The notes under the pieces are model-generated. The model had not been told where the DNA came from. It was given only the letters and a program-made list of their open reading frames with translations, and searched no databases. From positions 62,001 through 126,000 of the forward strand of contig CANMKE010000001.1 of the NCBI GenBank assembly GCA_947498325.1: 64,000 nucleotides of DNA, in the 5' to 3' direction. This stretch comes from an uncultured Persicobacter sp. GTDB taxonomy: Bacteria > Bacteroidota > Bacteroidia > Cytophagales > Cyclobacteriaceae. The position numbers were made by a program, and so were the translations under genes. This document shows positions 1 through 8,593 of the stretch, piece after piece; the stretch's first letter is position 1, and every line of letters begins with the position of its first letter.

Positions 1-2
1 GC

Positions 3-623
3 TTTTCGGGAATAGCACAGCCCCACCATCAGCAGGTTAAAAAGAAAGAGATGAGGGCTTTCCTGAAAAATGAGGTGATGCCTGTGATGAAAGATGCCAG
101 AAAGGCATTCGATGCCAAACTGAGTGCCAAGGAACAGAAAGAAATTGCACAATACCGACAGGAGCTTGAGGCGCTGAAAGCGAAAGGAAAAAAGCTGAGG
201 GCAGAACTACCGGCTAAGCATAGCGAAAATTTTGAGTTGCCTTCATCGGCACAGCGACAAGCTATGCGTGAGCTGGAAAAATCCAAGCGGGAAATTATGC
301 AAGGTGTTTGGGAGATTGCCGACCGACATGAACAGGATTTGGATCAGGTATTGGTAAGCCTTGAGCCCAAGCTGAAAGAATGGCATGAGAAAATGATGGA
401 AGAAGACGGCAGGAGAACAGGCGCGCAGCAAATTAAAGGAACACCTGCTACGGAATCCAAAGGCAAGAAAAAAGGGCAGAAGCCCAATAAAAAAGCCAAG
501 CATATGCGTCCACATCATGGCGGGCCAATGGGCATGCTGAACAATGGCGCGAAGTTTTTGCTGATGGACCCCGACCATATGAAAGAAGCACCTATGCCAC
601 CTATGGAGATGGACGAGGAATAG
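3..623 (+). CDS. Lys/Met-rich hypothetical protein, 5' end outside window
   Basis: The reading frame is open to the left edge, so the ATG at 51 is probably internal and the true start lies outside the window. The visible 206 residues are strongly charged and helical in look (many Lys, Glu, Gln), followed by a low-complexity basic stretch (KGKKKGQKPNKKAK) and a His/Met/Pro-rich tail (MRPHHGGPMGM, PPMEMDEE). This resembles Spy/CpxP-like or metal-binding periplasmic proteins only in composition; no family is recognised. It converges with ruvC and ends just before a strong terminator. Confidence 0.6.
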   Translation, partial: FSGIAQPHHQQVKKKEMRAFLKNEVMPVMKDARKAFDAKLSAKEQKEIAQYRQELEALKAKGKKLRAELPAKHSENFELPSSAQRQAMRELEKSKREIMQGVWEIADRHEQDLDQVLVSLEPKLKEWHEKMMEEDGRRTGAQQIKGTPATESKGKKKGQKPNKKAKHMRPHHGGPMGMLNNGAKFLLMDPDHMKEAPMPPMEMDEE

Positions 624-675
624 ATTTATTGCTGACGTGTTGCCGCCAGCGGAACAATTTTTGAAACACACTTTC

Positions 676-707
676 AAGGAGCGAAGGAAACTCGCTCCTT
701 ATTTTTT
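676..707 (+). terminator. Rho-independent terminator between the first gene and ruvC
   Basis: A perfect 9-bp stem (AAGGAGCGA, 676-684, with TCGCTCCTT, 692-700) and 7-base loop is followed by ATTTTTTG. It serves the plus-strand gene ending at 623. Its right arm overlaps the ruvC stop codon (699-701, minus strand). Confidence 0.8.
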
Positions 708-1250
708 GCGGTCTGGATTATCTTTCAGAAAGGCACTCCAGGAGGCCGATTTGGCGACCTGCTGACCACCGGAAAAATGGTGGGTAACGGCTACGCCGAG
801 GGCATCGGTAGCATCGAGGTATTCCGGCAGTTCTTTCAGGCTGAGCAGGCTCTTGAGCATGTTGGCCACTTGCTCCTTGGAGGCATTTCCGTTGCCGGTA
901 ACGGATTGTTTTATTTTTCGGGGAGCATACTCTGTTACGGGGATGTCGTGGTTGAGTGCCGCAGCCATCGCCACGCCCTGCGCACGGCCGAGCTTCAGCA
1001 TGGATTGCGCGTTCTTGCCATAAAATGGCGCCTCGAGGGCTACTTCATCGGGCAAATATTCTTCAATAATGCCCCACACCCTTTCGTAAATCTTTTTGAG
1101 TTTTAAAGCGTGCGAGCTGTACTTTTTTAAATGAATTACTCCATACTGAAGACAAAACATTTTGCTACCTTTAATTTGAATTACCCCATAGCCCATTACC
1201 TGGGTGCCGGGGTCCAAACCAAGAATGATTTTTTCTGTGTTCGATGCCAT
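699..1250 (-). CDS. ruvC: Crossover junction endodeoxyribonuclease RuvC
   Basis: RuvC resolves Holliday junctions together with RuvAB by cutting paired strands. The 183-residue product matches the usual length of 160-190. The acidic catalytic residues are visible: Asp in LGLDPGTQVMGYG near the N-terminus, Glu in VALEAPFYGKNAQS, and the paired Asp in DATDALGVAVTHH near the C-terminus. The start is taken at ATG 1250 (MASNTEK), because the 31-residue upstream extension to 1343 is basic, lies outside the fold and would run deep into the divergent gene. The start region overlaps the 5' end of that divergent membrane-protein gene. Confidence 0.95.
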   Translation of the reverse strand: MASNTEKIILGLDPGTQVMGYGVIQIKGSKMFCLQYGVIHLKKYSSHALKLKKIYERVWGIIEEYLPDEVALEAPFYGKNAQSMLKLGRAQGVAMAAALNHDIPVTEYAPRKIKQSVTGNGNASKEQVANMLKSLLSLKELPEYLDATDALGVAVTHHFSGGQQVAKSASWSAFLKDNPDRKK

Positions 1251-2193
1251 TCCGTTTTCAATTGCCAAAAAGCGCCTAAAGCAAAGTTTTTTGTTTTTCA
1301 AAGGACTGCTTTGGTTGGCTTTAATGTATGTACTGTGGAGCAAAATAAAGGATAATTTTCCGGCTTCAGAAATTTATTTTCGCTTTGGGGAGATCACCAC
1401 CATGCCCCTCCGTTATCTCATTTTAGGATTATTGATGGTTCTTAACTGGTCGATGGAAGCGTGGAAATGGCAGTGGATTGTCCGTAAGAATCGTAAGATC
1501 AGCTTTTTTAATGCCCTTGCAGGGGTGTGGTCAGCTTTGGCTTTTTCCTTGGTCGGGCCAATGGGACTCGGGCATTATTTAGGTCGAATATTATCACTGC
1601 AGTCGGGTCGGAATATCCGACTGGTCCTGCTGATATTCATGGGGCAGGTAGCGCAAATGAGCTGGACGCTGTTGTTTGGGCTGGTTGGGCTCTGGGGGTT
1701 TCTTCAGAATATGGCGGTTGATTTTTGGGTTTATGTCTTTTTTGGACTGATGATGGTCGTGGTGGCGTTGGCAATGGGGTGGCGGTATGTTCGGAAGCAC
1801 CCGCGTTGGCAGCAAAGGTTGCGCTTTGTTGGTCGCTACTTCAGTAGGCGAGATTTGCTCAAGATTTGGCTGTTGTCGCTGGGGCGTTATCTGGTGTTTT
1901 GTTTTCAGTTATTATTACTGATGCATTGGCTTGGGGTGGCGCTTCCCGTTAGCGAGCAACTTCAGGGGGTGTTTTTCATGTTCCTGGCCAAATCCGTGAT
2001 TCCCGCAGTACACTTACTGGGGGATCTGGGCATTCGTGAGTTTGCCTTATGGAGCTTTTTTCATGATCAAGTTGCGGAAATAGGATTTATTGTCGGATCG
2101 GGGCTTATATTGTGGTGCTTTAACATTTTTATACCTGCTCTTTTGGGCTCTTTTTTTCTTTTCAAATGGAAATGGTTCAATTCTTCCTCCTGA
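1225..2193 (+). CDS. Flippase-like integral membrane protein (lysylphosphatidylglycerol synthase TM region family)
   Basis: A polytopic protein of about 322 residues with seven or eight hydrophobic segments. The GPMGLGHYLGRILSL stretch and overall pattern fit the flippase-like domain shared with the MprF/AglD membrane region. It overlaps the following glycosyltransferase by 28 bp, so the two are translationally coupled and probably work together in making or moving a lipid-linked glycan or glycolipid. The start is uncertain: ATG 1225 and GTG 1237 both lie within the ruvC coding region on the other strand, and no ATG occurs before the first membrane segment outside it. The family assignment is from pattern only. 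Confidence 0.75.
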   Translation: MIFSVFDAIPFSIAKKRLKQSFLFFKGLLWLALMYVLWSKIKDNFPASEIYFRFGEITTMPLRYLILGLLMVLNWSMEAWKWQWIVRKNRKISFFNALAGVWSALAFSLVGPMGLGHYLGRILSLQSGRNIRLVLLIFMGQVAQMSWTLLFGLVGLWGFLQNMAVDFWVYVFFGLMMVVVALAMGWRYVRKHPRWQQRLRFVGRYFSRRDLLKIWLLSLGRYLVFCFQLLLLMHWLGVALPVSEQLQGVFFMFLAKSVIPAVHLLGDLGIREFALWSFFHDQVAEIGFIVGSGLILWCFNIFIPALLGSFFLFKWKWFNSSS

Positions 2194-3275
2194 TTATTGC
2201 GATTGTTTATGCCCTGATCGTCTTGCTGAATGCCTTCTCCTGGCATCGGAACCCGAATTTCAAAAAAGGGTTTTCGGGGAAAGTCAGTGTGGTGGTGGCA
2301 CTCAAAGATGAATCCGCAGTGATTGATCGCCTGATGGGCTGCTTACTTCAGCAAAATTATTCTGATTATGAGATTGTACTTGTTAATGATCACTCCACAG
2401 ATGATACCCTTCAGCAATTGAAAGCCTATCAGGTGCCGGATGCGAATATTCAAGTGCTTGATTTGGTGGAAGGGGAAGGGAAAAAGGCGGCCCTTGCCAA
2501 GGGAATTGCACAGGCGAGCGGGCAGGTGATTTTGTGTACGGATGCCGATTGCACGATGAACGCCGATTGGCTCGACCTTATGGTGCGGCCCTTTGTTTCG
2601 GCGCAGGTAGAAATGGTGATGGGGCCCGTGATGTTGCAGGGCGATGGCCGTTGGTTTGCCCGTTTTCAGCAAATGGAATTTTCGAGCCTTATGGGTTTTA
2701 CCGGAGGGATGAGCGGCTGGCGTAAGCCTATTTTTTGCAATGGGGCGAATTTGGCGTACCGAAAATCGATGTTCGATTTTGTTAAAGGTTTTGAGGGGAT
2801 TGATCAGATTCCTACGGGCGACGACGAATTGCTGATGCGAAAGTGCCTGAAGTTTTCAGAGAACAGTGTCGTTTTTCAGAAGAATGCCCAGGCGGTAGTC
2901 CTGGCGGATGTAATGCCCCGCTGGAGCGCTTTTGTGGCGCAGCGGTTGCGGTGGTCAAGTAAGTGGAATGTCGGTAAAAGCTGGCTGGAAGCTATTCCCC
3001 CTGTGGCTGTTTTTTCTTTGCATGCTTTAACCCTTTTGTTTTTGGTCTTGGGACTGATTTGGCCTTCTTTTGGTGAAACCGCTTTAATGGTGCTGATGGT
3101 CCGTTTTGTGTCCGAAGGGATGTTGCTCGTTGGGGTTCATTATCAAACCAAACGGCCGTGGGACATGCTGTCTTTTGTGGTCATGTTTATTCTTTACCCT
3201 TTTTATGCGGTTTATTTTGGCCTGCTGTCGTGGCGGTCAAGCTATGAATGGAAGGGGCGGGTATATCAAAAGTAA
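2166..3275 (+). CDS. Family 2 glycosyltransferase, membrane-anchored
   Basis: A GT-A fold glycosyltransferase of 369 residues. One N-terminal membrane segment is followed by VSVVVALKDESAVIDRL, the nucleotide-binding EIVLVNDHSTDDT, the metal-binding DADC, a GDDELL acceptor-site motif and QRLRWSSKW, which corresponds to the QxxRW motif of processive family 2 enzymes. Three C-terminal hydrophobic segments follow. It overlaps the upstream flippase-like gene by 28 bp. Likely role: transfer of a sugar to a lipid or surface glycan on the cytoplasmic side; sugar and acceptor cannot be told from sequence. Confidence 0.88.
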   Translation: MEMVQFFLLIIAIVYALIVLLNAFSWHRNPNFKKGFSGKVSVVVALKDESAVIDRLMGCLLQQNYSDYEIVLVNDHSTDDTLQQLKAYQVPDANIQVLDLVEGEGKKAALAKGIAQASGQVILCTDADCTMNADWLDLMVRPFVSAQVEMVMGPVMLQGDGRWFARFQQMEFSSLMGFTGGMSGWRKPIFCNGANLAYRKSMFDFVKGFEGIDQIPTGDDELLMRKCLKFSENSVVFQKNAQAVVLADVMPRWSAFVAQRLRWSSKWNVGKSWLEAIPPVAVFSLHALTLLFLVLGLIWPSFGETALMVLMVRFVSEGMLLVGVHYQTKRPWDMLSFVVMFILYPFYAVYFGLLSWRSSYEWKGRVYQK

Positions 3276-3308
3276 AAGGTGCCCGATGGATACTTCAGAC
3301 ACCTTTTA
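3274..3308. terminator. Probable bidirectional terminator between convergent genes
   Basis: AAAAGGTG (3274-3281) pairs with CACCTTTT (3300-3307) across an 18-base loop. It lies between the glycosyltransferase stop at 3275 and the convergent gene ending at 3327. The A-rich left arm and T-rich right arm could act for both strands. Confidence 0.5.
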
Positions 3309-3326
3309 TTATTATCCGCAAAACAC

Positions 3327-4121
3327 TTAATTTCTTTTTTGCTGATCCTGATACAGATCCCAGTTGTTCAATACATCTTTGGCAATCTGATATTGATCCG
3401 TCTCCACAAGGTAGCTTTCACTGAACTTACAGGTTTTCATGAACTCTTCCACAATTGCTTCGTTCTCGGGCCCAATCAGGCTCAATACCCAGTTCTTGTT
3501 GAATTTATTGGCTGCAATATGCTGTCTTTTTCGCTTTTGTTCCCGTCGTTTAATGCGTTTTCCTTTTTTCAGGTCGAGGGTCAAAAAGTTAAAGGCATCG
3601 GGTTGGTCGAAACCCGGAATAGGTGTTTTTTGCAGCGCCGCCTGTTGGCGTCGGCTTTTCATATAGGCCTCATAATTATTTTTGGGGTCAATTTGCCATC
3701 CTTCCTTGAGGTCTTGTTCTATCACCTCATCCTTAAAATCTTCAATGTTTTCGGGCAGCAGCGTAACGTCCACATTTTTCAGTTTGTAGGTCGTCGGGCT
3801 GAGGGTGATGCTCAGGTCAATAGAAACAGCCCCGTCAGGGATTTGTACAGGGATTCGCTGCATTTGGTAACCCACAAAGGAACACCACAGGGTGTCTGTC
3901 TCATTGGATTTTACCACAAAACGCCCTTTTTCATCGGTAGTGGCTCCAAATCGACCTTTGATCGCCATTACATGCACAAAGGGAAGGGGTTGTTGGTTTT
4001 CATCCAAAATAACGCCACGCACCGTATTGAAAATTTGAACCTGTGCTTTTGCTATCTGACAGGTACTCAGCAGGAGGGTGGTCAGGAGCAGGAATAGTGT
4101 TTTGCCATGGTATTTTTTCAT
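3327..4121 (-). CDS. Secreted protein with carboxypeptidase-like regulatory domain
   Basis: 264 residues. A signal peptide (basic MKKYHGK, hydrophobic core, cleavage near IAKAQ) precedes a beta-sandwich repeat beginning VRGVILDENQQPLPFVHV and continuing through GATTDEKGRFVVK to SFVGYQ. That is the CarboxypepD_reg-like domain found at the N-terminus of SusC/TonB receptors and in stand-alone Bacteroidota periplasmic proteins. The remaining about 140 residues are charged, basic in the middle (GKRIKRREQKRKR) and lack a recognised domain. A role in the cell envelope is inferred. The gene stands alone between convergent and divergent neighbours. Confidence 0.8.
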   Translation of the reverse strand: MKKYHGKTLFLLLTTLLLSTCQIAKAQVQIFNTVRGVILDENQQPLPFVHVMAIKGRFGATTDEKGRFVVKSNETDTLWCSFVGYQMQRIPVQIPDGAVSIDLSITLSPTTYKLKNVDVTLLPENIEDFKDEVIEQDLKEGWQIDPKNNYEAYMKSRRQQAALQKTPIPGFDQPDAFNFLTLDLKKGKRIKRREQKRKRQHIAANKFNKNWVLSLIGPENEAIVEEFMKTCKFSESYLVETDQYQIAKDVLNNWDLYQDQQKRN

Positions 4122-4199
4122 AGCTGTAATTTAGGATATTTATGCAGGTAAATTGAATTTTGAATTGTAAATTTATCTTTCTAAACATGGCTTAGTTTG

Positions 4200-4454
4200 A
4201 TGATGTCGGATATTGAAAATGAAATTTTAGAGGAACTCTTTTTCGTGATTTCCTATAATGAGCTTTTGGAAGAAGTTGGATGTGCGGAGCGTGACCTGGA
4301 GCAGGGGTTGTTGTCCTTGATTCAGCGTGAGTGGGTGAAGGCTTTCAGCGAGATAGATGGTGAGCCACTGGAAATTGCCTATATTGAAGATCACATGAAA
4401 ACGCTGTATTTTCTGGCGTCGAAACAAGGCATGCTGGCCTTGCATGGACATTAA
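4200..4454 (+). CDS. Small acidic hypothetical protein
   Basis: 84 residues, predominantly helical and acidic (DIENEILEELFF, YNELLEEVGC). The pattern of short helices followed by a basic strand (LIQREWVKAF) recalls a winged-helix fold, but no family is recognised. ATG 4200 and ATG 4203 are equally possible starts; a TTG at 4197 is less likely. It lies 28 bp before the ABC permease and is probably co-transcribed with it. Confidence 0.65.
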   Translation: MMSDIENEILEELFFVISYNELLEEVGCAERDLEQGLLSLIQREWVKAFSEIDGEPLEIAYIEDHMKTLYFLASKQGMLALHGH

Positions 4455-4482
4455 TTTTTTTTGCCCTATTAACTCCTAAAAT

Positions 4483-5727
4483 ATGGTTGCCCAACCTCCT
4501 GTTCAAAGTATTCATGCTGAAGTGGGTCTGCTGAAGCAAATCTGGCGTAACCGTGCCTGCCGTTACAGTGGGCTGGTGATGCTGTGTGCTTTTGCGGTAG
4601 TCCTGGGAGGTTATTGGGTGCTTCCTGACAGTACGCCTGATGTGAACGGCGGGAATATTCAGCTGCGCAAGCAGGGGGTGAATTTTACGGTTCCCATGCT
4701 GAAGGTGCGAAAAAATGTGGAGCAGGAGCACACGAGTCTGTGGCGTTCATGGTGGTCGGGAACACCGTCGTCGTTTTTGCTCGAACCCTACGATTCCCTG
4801 AAAGTAGCCGGCGACCTGGTGATGATTTTACCCTTTGGTTCTCATCGTAATCAATGGAAGCGATTTCACCTTTGCGATATTGTCATGCCCTTATACGTTG
4901 GGCCTTTGGAGGCGATGTCCTTTCCTTCCAGTAGGCCCTATATGAAAGAAAAAAATGGCTACCGAGTGTTGTTGGCCGATGGCAGCGATGTGTTCGTCTC
5001 CAGAATCAAGCTGAAAGAATTACTCAAATCACATATTCAAACCCATCGTTTTTTATTGGGAACCGACCGCGCAGGCAGGGATTTACTCAGTCGGCTGCTT
5101 TTCGGTGCGCGGGCGTCCTTGACTATCGGGCTTTTTGCCGCGCTGGTATCCTTGTTAATCGGGGTACTGGTCGGCAGCGTAGCAGGGTATTTCGGAGGGT
5201 GGCAGGATGTTTTCCTTCGGTGGCTGATGTCGGTGGTGTGGTCTGTTCCAGGAATAATGCTTATTATAGCCATCAGTATGGCTTTGCATCACCAGGGGGT
5301 GTTTGTCTCCGTGATCGCCGTAGGGCTGACCATGTGGGTGGATGTTGCGCGTTTGGTACGTGGCAAGGTGATGAGTTTGAAACATAGTCTTTTTGTGGAG
5401 GCGGCAAGGTCCATCGGTTTGTCTGACTATAAAATTGTTATTGTCCATATTTTACCCAATATTGGAGGAGAATTAATCGTGATGGCTACGGTGAATTTTG
5501 CTGCGGCAATCTTACTGGAAGCAGGCCTGAGCTTTTTGGGGATGGGCGTGCAACCTCCCACACCTTCTTGGGGGGCGATGCTTATGGAGGGTTTCGGCGC
5601 TATTGGCACCAATAACAGCCTTCATTTAGTGCTTTTCCCAAGTTTGGCGATCATGCTGATGGTAGGAGCGATTAATGTATTTGGTAATGGACTCAGGGAT
5701 GTGCTCGATCCTAAACGCATAAAGTGA
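4483..5727 (+). CDS. DppC/OppC-type ABC transporter permease with large periplasmic insert
   Basis: 414 residues. TM1 (about residues 30-50) is followed by roughly 130 residues of predicted extracytoplasmic sequence, longer than in typical DppC. The permease core begins with FLLGTDRAGRDLLSRLLFGARASL, the DppC hallmark, and contains the EAARSIGLSDYKIVIVHILPN coupling loop that docks on the ATPase. The C-terminus ends in RDVLDPKRIK as usual. The family imports dipeptides, oligopeptides or nickel. No partner permease, ATPase or binding protein lies next to it, so this is an orphan subunit here. The stop codon overlaps the start of the next gene. Confidence 0.88.
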   Translation: MVAQPPVQSIHAEVGLLKQIWRNRACRYSGLVMLCAFAVVLGGYWVLPDSTPDVNGGNIQLRKQGVNFTVPMLKVRKNVEQEHTSLWRSWWSGTPSSFLLEPYDSLKVAGDLVMILPFGSHRNQWKRFHLCDIVMPLYVGPLEAMSFPSSRPYMKEKNGYRVLLADGSDVFVSRIKLKELLKSHIQTHRFLLGTDRAGRDLLSRLLFGARASLTIGLFAALVSLLIGVLVGSVAGYFGGWQDVFLRWLMSVVWSVPGIMLIIAISMALHHQGVFVSVIAVGLTMWVDVARLVRGKVMSLKHSLFVEAARSIGLSDYKIVIVHILPNIGGELIVMATVNFAAAILLEAGLSFLGMGVQPPTPSWGAMLMEGFGAIGTNNSLHLVLFPSLAIMLMVGAINVFGNGLRDVLDPKRIK

Positions 5728-6980
5728 TGATGAAAGATCTCAAAATGGAAACGATAGATTATCAAAAGGAATATCAGTTGAAGAATATGGAGATCAATGC
5801 CCTGCTTGAGCTCTCCAATGCGATCAACGATAATATAAAAGAAAGTCAGCTGGTGCTGGCCTATCAGTTTACTTTGATGGGGTCCGCGGGTGTTGGCCGT
5901 TTGGCGCTTTTCATTGTGGAGGAAACGAATGCGCGGACCATGAATTGTAAAGCGCAATTTAATACCGCTCAGAATTACACGCAGGCGCCCCTGCCAGAGG
6001 CTTTTCTTGATATTACTAAAATTACCAAGAAAGAAGATTTCGGCCCCAATGTCGACGAAAGCTTTCAGGAATTTGATGTGCTGATCCCCGTTTCGCATAA
6101 AGACCAGCGCCTGGCGATGTTGTTTGTGGCGCAGAAAGAAGTCGGGCGGGTGAATGATATGAACCTGCAGTTTATTCAGGCAATCACAAACCTGGTGGCG
6201 GTGGCAATTGAAAACAAAAAGTTTGCCCGTCAGCAGATGAAACAAGAGCTGATGAGCCGTGAGCTGGAGATTGCCCATCAGGTGCAGAAGAGCTTGTTGC
6301 CAACCAAATTACCACAGGGCGATAAATTTCATGTGGCAGCAGAGTATGTGCCACATCACGGAATTGGTGGCGATTATTATGATTATATCTCCCTTGATGA
6401 TCACCGTTTTTTGATCTGTATGGCCGATGTGTCTGGCAAAGGGGTGCCCGCCGCTTTGGTGATGTCCAATTTTCAGGCTTCCCTACGGACCATTATTTTG
6501 CATACCACAGATTTGAAAGAAGCAGTAGCTGCCGTAAATCATCAGATTTATAGCCGAAATGGTCAGGATAAATTTATTACCGTGTTTTTGGCAATTTACG
6601 ACCAGCGGGAACAGCAGCTTAATTATGTAAATGCTGGGCATAATCAGCCGATGCTGATTCGCGAAGACGGGCGGCTGGAGCTCCTTGATCAGGGTTCTAC
6701 GGTGATTGGTATTATGGATCCGTTACCATTTATCTCTGAAGGGGTGGTAAAGAACCTGACGGAGTTTACCCTGTTCTGCTATACCGATGGACTGACAGAA
6801 ACCTTCAATACTGCAGAGGACGATTTTGGGGAGGAGCGTACGGAAGAGTGCCTGCGCAGAAATTTCCGCAAAAAGCCTGATGAGATCAACCAGATCATGA
6901 TGGATGCACTGAACGATTTTCGTGGTGAAGTCCCTTTTGCAGATGATATTTCTCTGTTGACGATCAAGAAATGGGATTGA
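5727..6980 (+). CDS. GAF-domain SpoIIE-type PP2C protein phosphatase
   Basis: 417 residues from the ATG of a TGATG stop/start overlap. A GAF-like sensory domain (about 25-170) leads through a helix with the linker motif RELEIAHQVQKSLLP into a PPM/SpoIIE phosphatase domain (about 185-417). Metal-binding acidic motifs are visible: GIGGDYYDY, MADVSGKGVPAAL and the final ADDISLL. Such RsbU-like enzymes dephosphorylate a Ser/Thr on an anti-sigma antagonist or similar partner. No antagonist or kinase is adjacent; a partner is encoded elsewhere, or in the SiaBC-like pair at 22-23 kb. Translationally coupled to the permease before and the deacetylase after. Confidence 0.9.
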   Translation: MMKDLKMETIDYQKEYQLKNMEINALLELSNAINDNIKESQLVLAYQFTLMGSAGVGRLALFIVEETNARTMNCKAQFNTAQNYTQAPLPEAFLDITKITKKEDFGPNVDESFQEFDVLIPVSHKDQRLAMLFVAQKEVGRVNDMNLQFIQAITNLVAVAIENKKFARQQMKQELMSRELEIAHQVQKSLLPTKLPQGDKFHVAAEYVPHHGIGGDYYDYISLDDHRFLICMADVSGKGVPAALVMSNFQASLRTIILHTTDLKEAVAAVNHQIYSRNGQDKFITVFLAIYDQREQQLNYVNAGHNQPMLIREDGRLELLDQGSTVIGIMDPLPFISEGVVKNLTEFTLFCYTDGLTETFNTAEDDFGEERTEECLRRNFRKKPDEINQIMMDALNDFRGEVPFADDISLLTIKKWD

Positions 6981-7612
6981 TAAAACCGCATCGGATACCA
7001 GATTGTATTCAGCGTTGGTTTTCTGACTATACCTTCCGAAAATCAACGGATCAGAAAGTGATATACCTGACTTTCGATGATGGCCCAATACCTGAGGTAA
7101 CCCCATGGGTGTTGGAGTGTCTTGAAGAATATGGGGCAAAAGCCACCTTTTTTGTTGTAGGGGACAATGTCAGGAAATACCCTGAAGTGTATGCGCAACT
7201 CCTTGAGCGGGGGCATGTTGTTGGGAATCATACCTTCAATCATTTACAAGGTTGGAAAACCAAAAAAGAGGATTATTTAAAGAATATTGATAAGTGTCAG
7301 CATATTCTTAATGAGGGGGATTTTCCCGAACGATCGCGCCCCTTATTTCGTCCACCTCATGGCCGAATGCGTCCTTCGCAAGCAAGGATATTAAAACAGC
7401 ATTATGAAATTATCCTATGGGATGTCCTTTCTTGTGACTATGATGGCAGCCTTTCCAAAGAAGAGATTTTAATGAAATCCGTGAAATTATCCCGAAATGG
7501 GAGTGTAATTGTTTTTCACGATAGCTTAAAATCAGAAAAAAATATAAAATTTGTATTACCGAGGTATCTTTCTCACTTTTCAAAAAAGGGCTATAAATTT
7601 AAGACTTTGTAA
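6971..7612 (+). CDS. NodB-type polysaccharide deacetylase
   Basis: 213 residues, carbohydrate esterase family 4. Motif 1 TFDDGP carries the catalytic and metal-binding Asp pair, motif 2 GNHTFNH the zinc His pair, motif 3 RPPHGR the active-site groove; motif 5 is in VIVFHDS. The family removes N-acetyl groups from peptidoglycan, chitin oligomers or exopolysaccharide. There is no evident signal peptide, so the product may act in the cytoplasm or be exported by an unusual route. It overlaps the phosphatase gene by 10 bp. Confidence 0.9.
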   Translation: MGLIKPHRIPDCIQRWFSDYTFRKSTDQKVIYLTFDDGPIPEVTPWVLECLEEYGAKATFFVVGDNVRKYPEVYAQLLERGHVVGNHTFNHLQGWKTKKEDYLKNIDKCQHILNEGDFPERSRPLFRPPHGRMRPSQARILKQHYEIILWDVLSCDYDGSLSKEEILMKSVKLSRNGSVIVFHDSLKSEKNIKFVLPRYLSHFSKKGYKFKTL

Positions 7613-7725
7613 AAATTCATTAAAATTTAGCGGATCTCTTGAAAGAAACCAAGGATATGGCCTTTCATTCGCATCTGAAATTTTTTCCGATCTATTGATC
7701 AGTGGTAGGGGCGGATTATGATTTA

Positions 7726-7755
7726 TTGCGCTTTGTGAATTTTTTAATATTTTTG
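7726..7755 (+). promoter_or_regulatory. Bacteroidota-type promoter before tatD
   Basis: TATTTTTG (7748-7755) fits the -7 consensus TAnnTTTG of Bacteroidota sigma factors. TTG at 7726-7728 lies 19 bp upstream, within the normal spacing. It sits 50 bp before the tatD ATG. Confidence 0.5.
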
Positions 7756-7805
7756 TCCTTAGAAAAGAGAAAAATAGGGTAAAAAAACTGTGAACAAGCG
7801 GGGAT

Positions 7806-8573
7806 ATGGAATTTATTGACACACATGCGCATATTTATGTAGAGGATTTTAAAGAAGATTTGGCACAGGTCATTTCTGACAGTAAAGCTACGGGTCTTCG
7901 TCGAATTTACATGCCTAATATTGATGTGGATTCCATTGATGCCATGATGGATGTTCATCGCCAATACCCCGACTTTTGTATTCCCATGATGGGGCTTCAC
8001 CCTACGGATGTTAAAGAGGACTTTGAATCGCAGCTTGCTATAATGTACGAGTGGCTGAAGAAATTTCCTTTTGCAGCGGTGGGAGAAATCGGAACCGATC
8101 TGTACTGGGATAAGACTGCGCTCGATCGCCAAATTGAAGCCCTGAAGATTCAGATCGGCTGGGCGAAAGAGTTTGACCTCCCCATCGCGATTCATTGCCG
8201 AGATTCCTTCAAAGAAACCGTCGCTGTTGTCGAAGAATTGCAGGACGGCAACCTGAAGGGCGTATTTCATTGCTTTTCTGGAAGTGTAGAAGATGCCGAA
8301 CGCGCTATTGCGGCAGGCATGATGCTCGGTATTGGCGGGGTAAGTACTTTTAAAAATGGTGGCATGGACAAACTGTTGCCGCACCTTACCTGTGAGCATT
8401 TGCTTTTGGAAACGGACGCTCCCTATCTGGCGCCTGTGCCACATCGGGGGAAAAGAAACCAGCCGCACTATGTTTCGCTTGTTGCACAGCGTATCGCTGA
8501 CCTCCAACAAATCTCTGTTGTTGAAGTCGCTAAAATCACCACCCAAAATGCACTGAACCTTTTTAAAGGATAA
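7806..8573 (+). CDS. tatD: TatD-family metal-dependent hydrolase (DNase)
   Basis: 255 residues, the usual length for the family. Metal-binding motifs of the amidohydrolase barrel are visible: FIDTHAHIY at the N-terminus, GEIGTDLYW, AIHCRDS, GVFHCFSGS and LLETDAPYLAP near the C-terminus. TatD proteins are 3'-5' exonucleases or endonucleases linked to DNA repair and turnover; the exact substrate is not shown by sequence. It is followed after 20 bp by the asparaginase gene, so the two are likely co-transcribed. Confidence 0.93.
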   Translation: MEFIDTHAHIYVEDFKEDLAQVISDSKATGLRRIYMPNIDVDSIDAMMDVHRQYPDFCIPMMGLHPTDVKEDFESQLAIMYEWLKKFPFAAVGEIGTDLYWDKTALDRQIEALKIQIGWAKEFDLPIAIHCRDSFKETVAVVEELQDGNLKGVFHCFSGSVEDAERAIAAGMMLGIGGVSTFKNGGMDKLLPHLTCEHLLLETDAPYLAPVPHRGKRNQPHYVSLVAQRIADLQQISVVEVAKITTQNALNLFKG

Positions 8574-8593
8574 GTGCCAAATTCTGAGAACAA

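Noticed and set aside
3279-4097. Long plus-strand open frame of 272 residues
   Set aside because: It lies wholly opposite the well-supported regulatory-domain gene at 3327-4121 on the minus strand, has no family likeness and biased composition, so it is a shadow frame.
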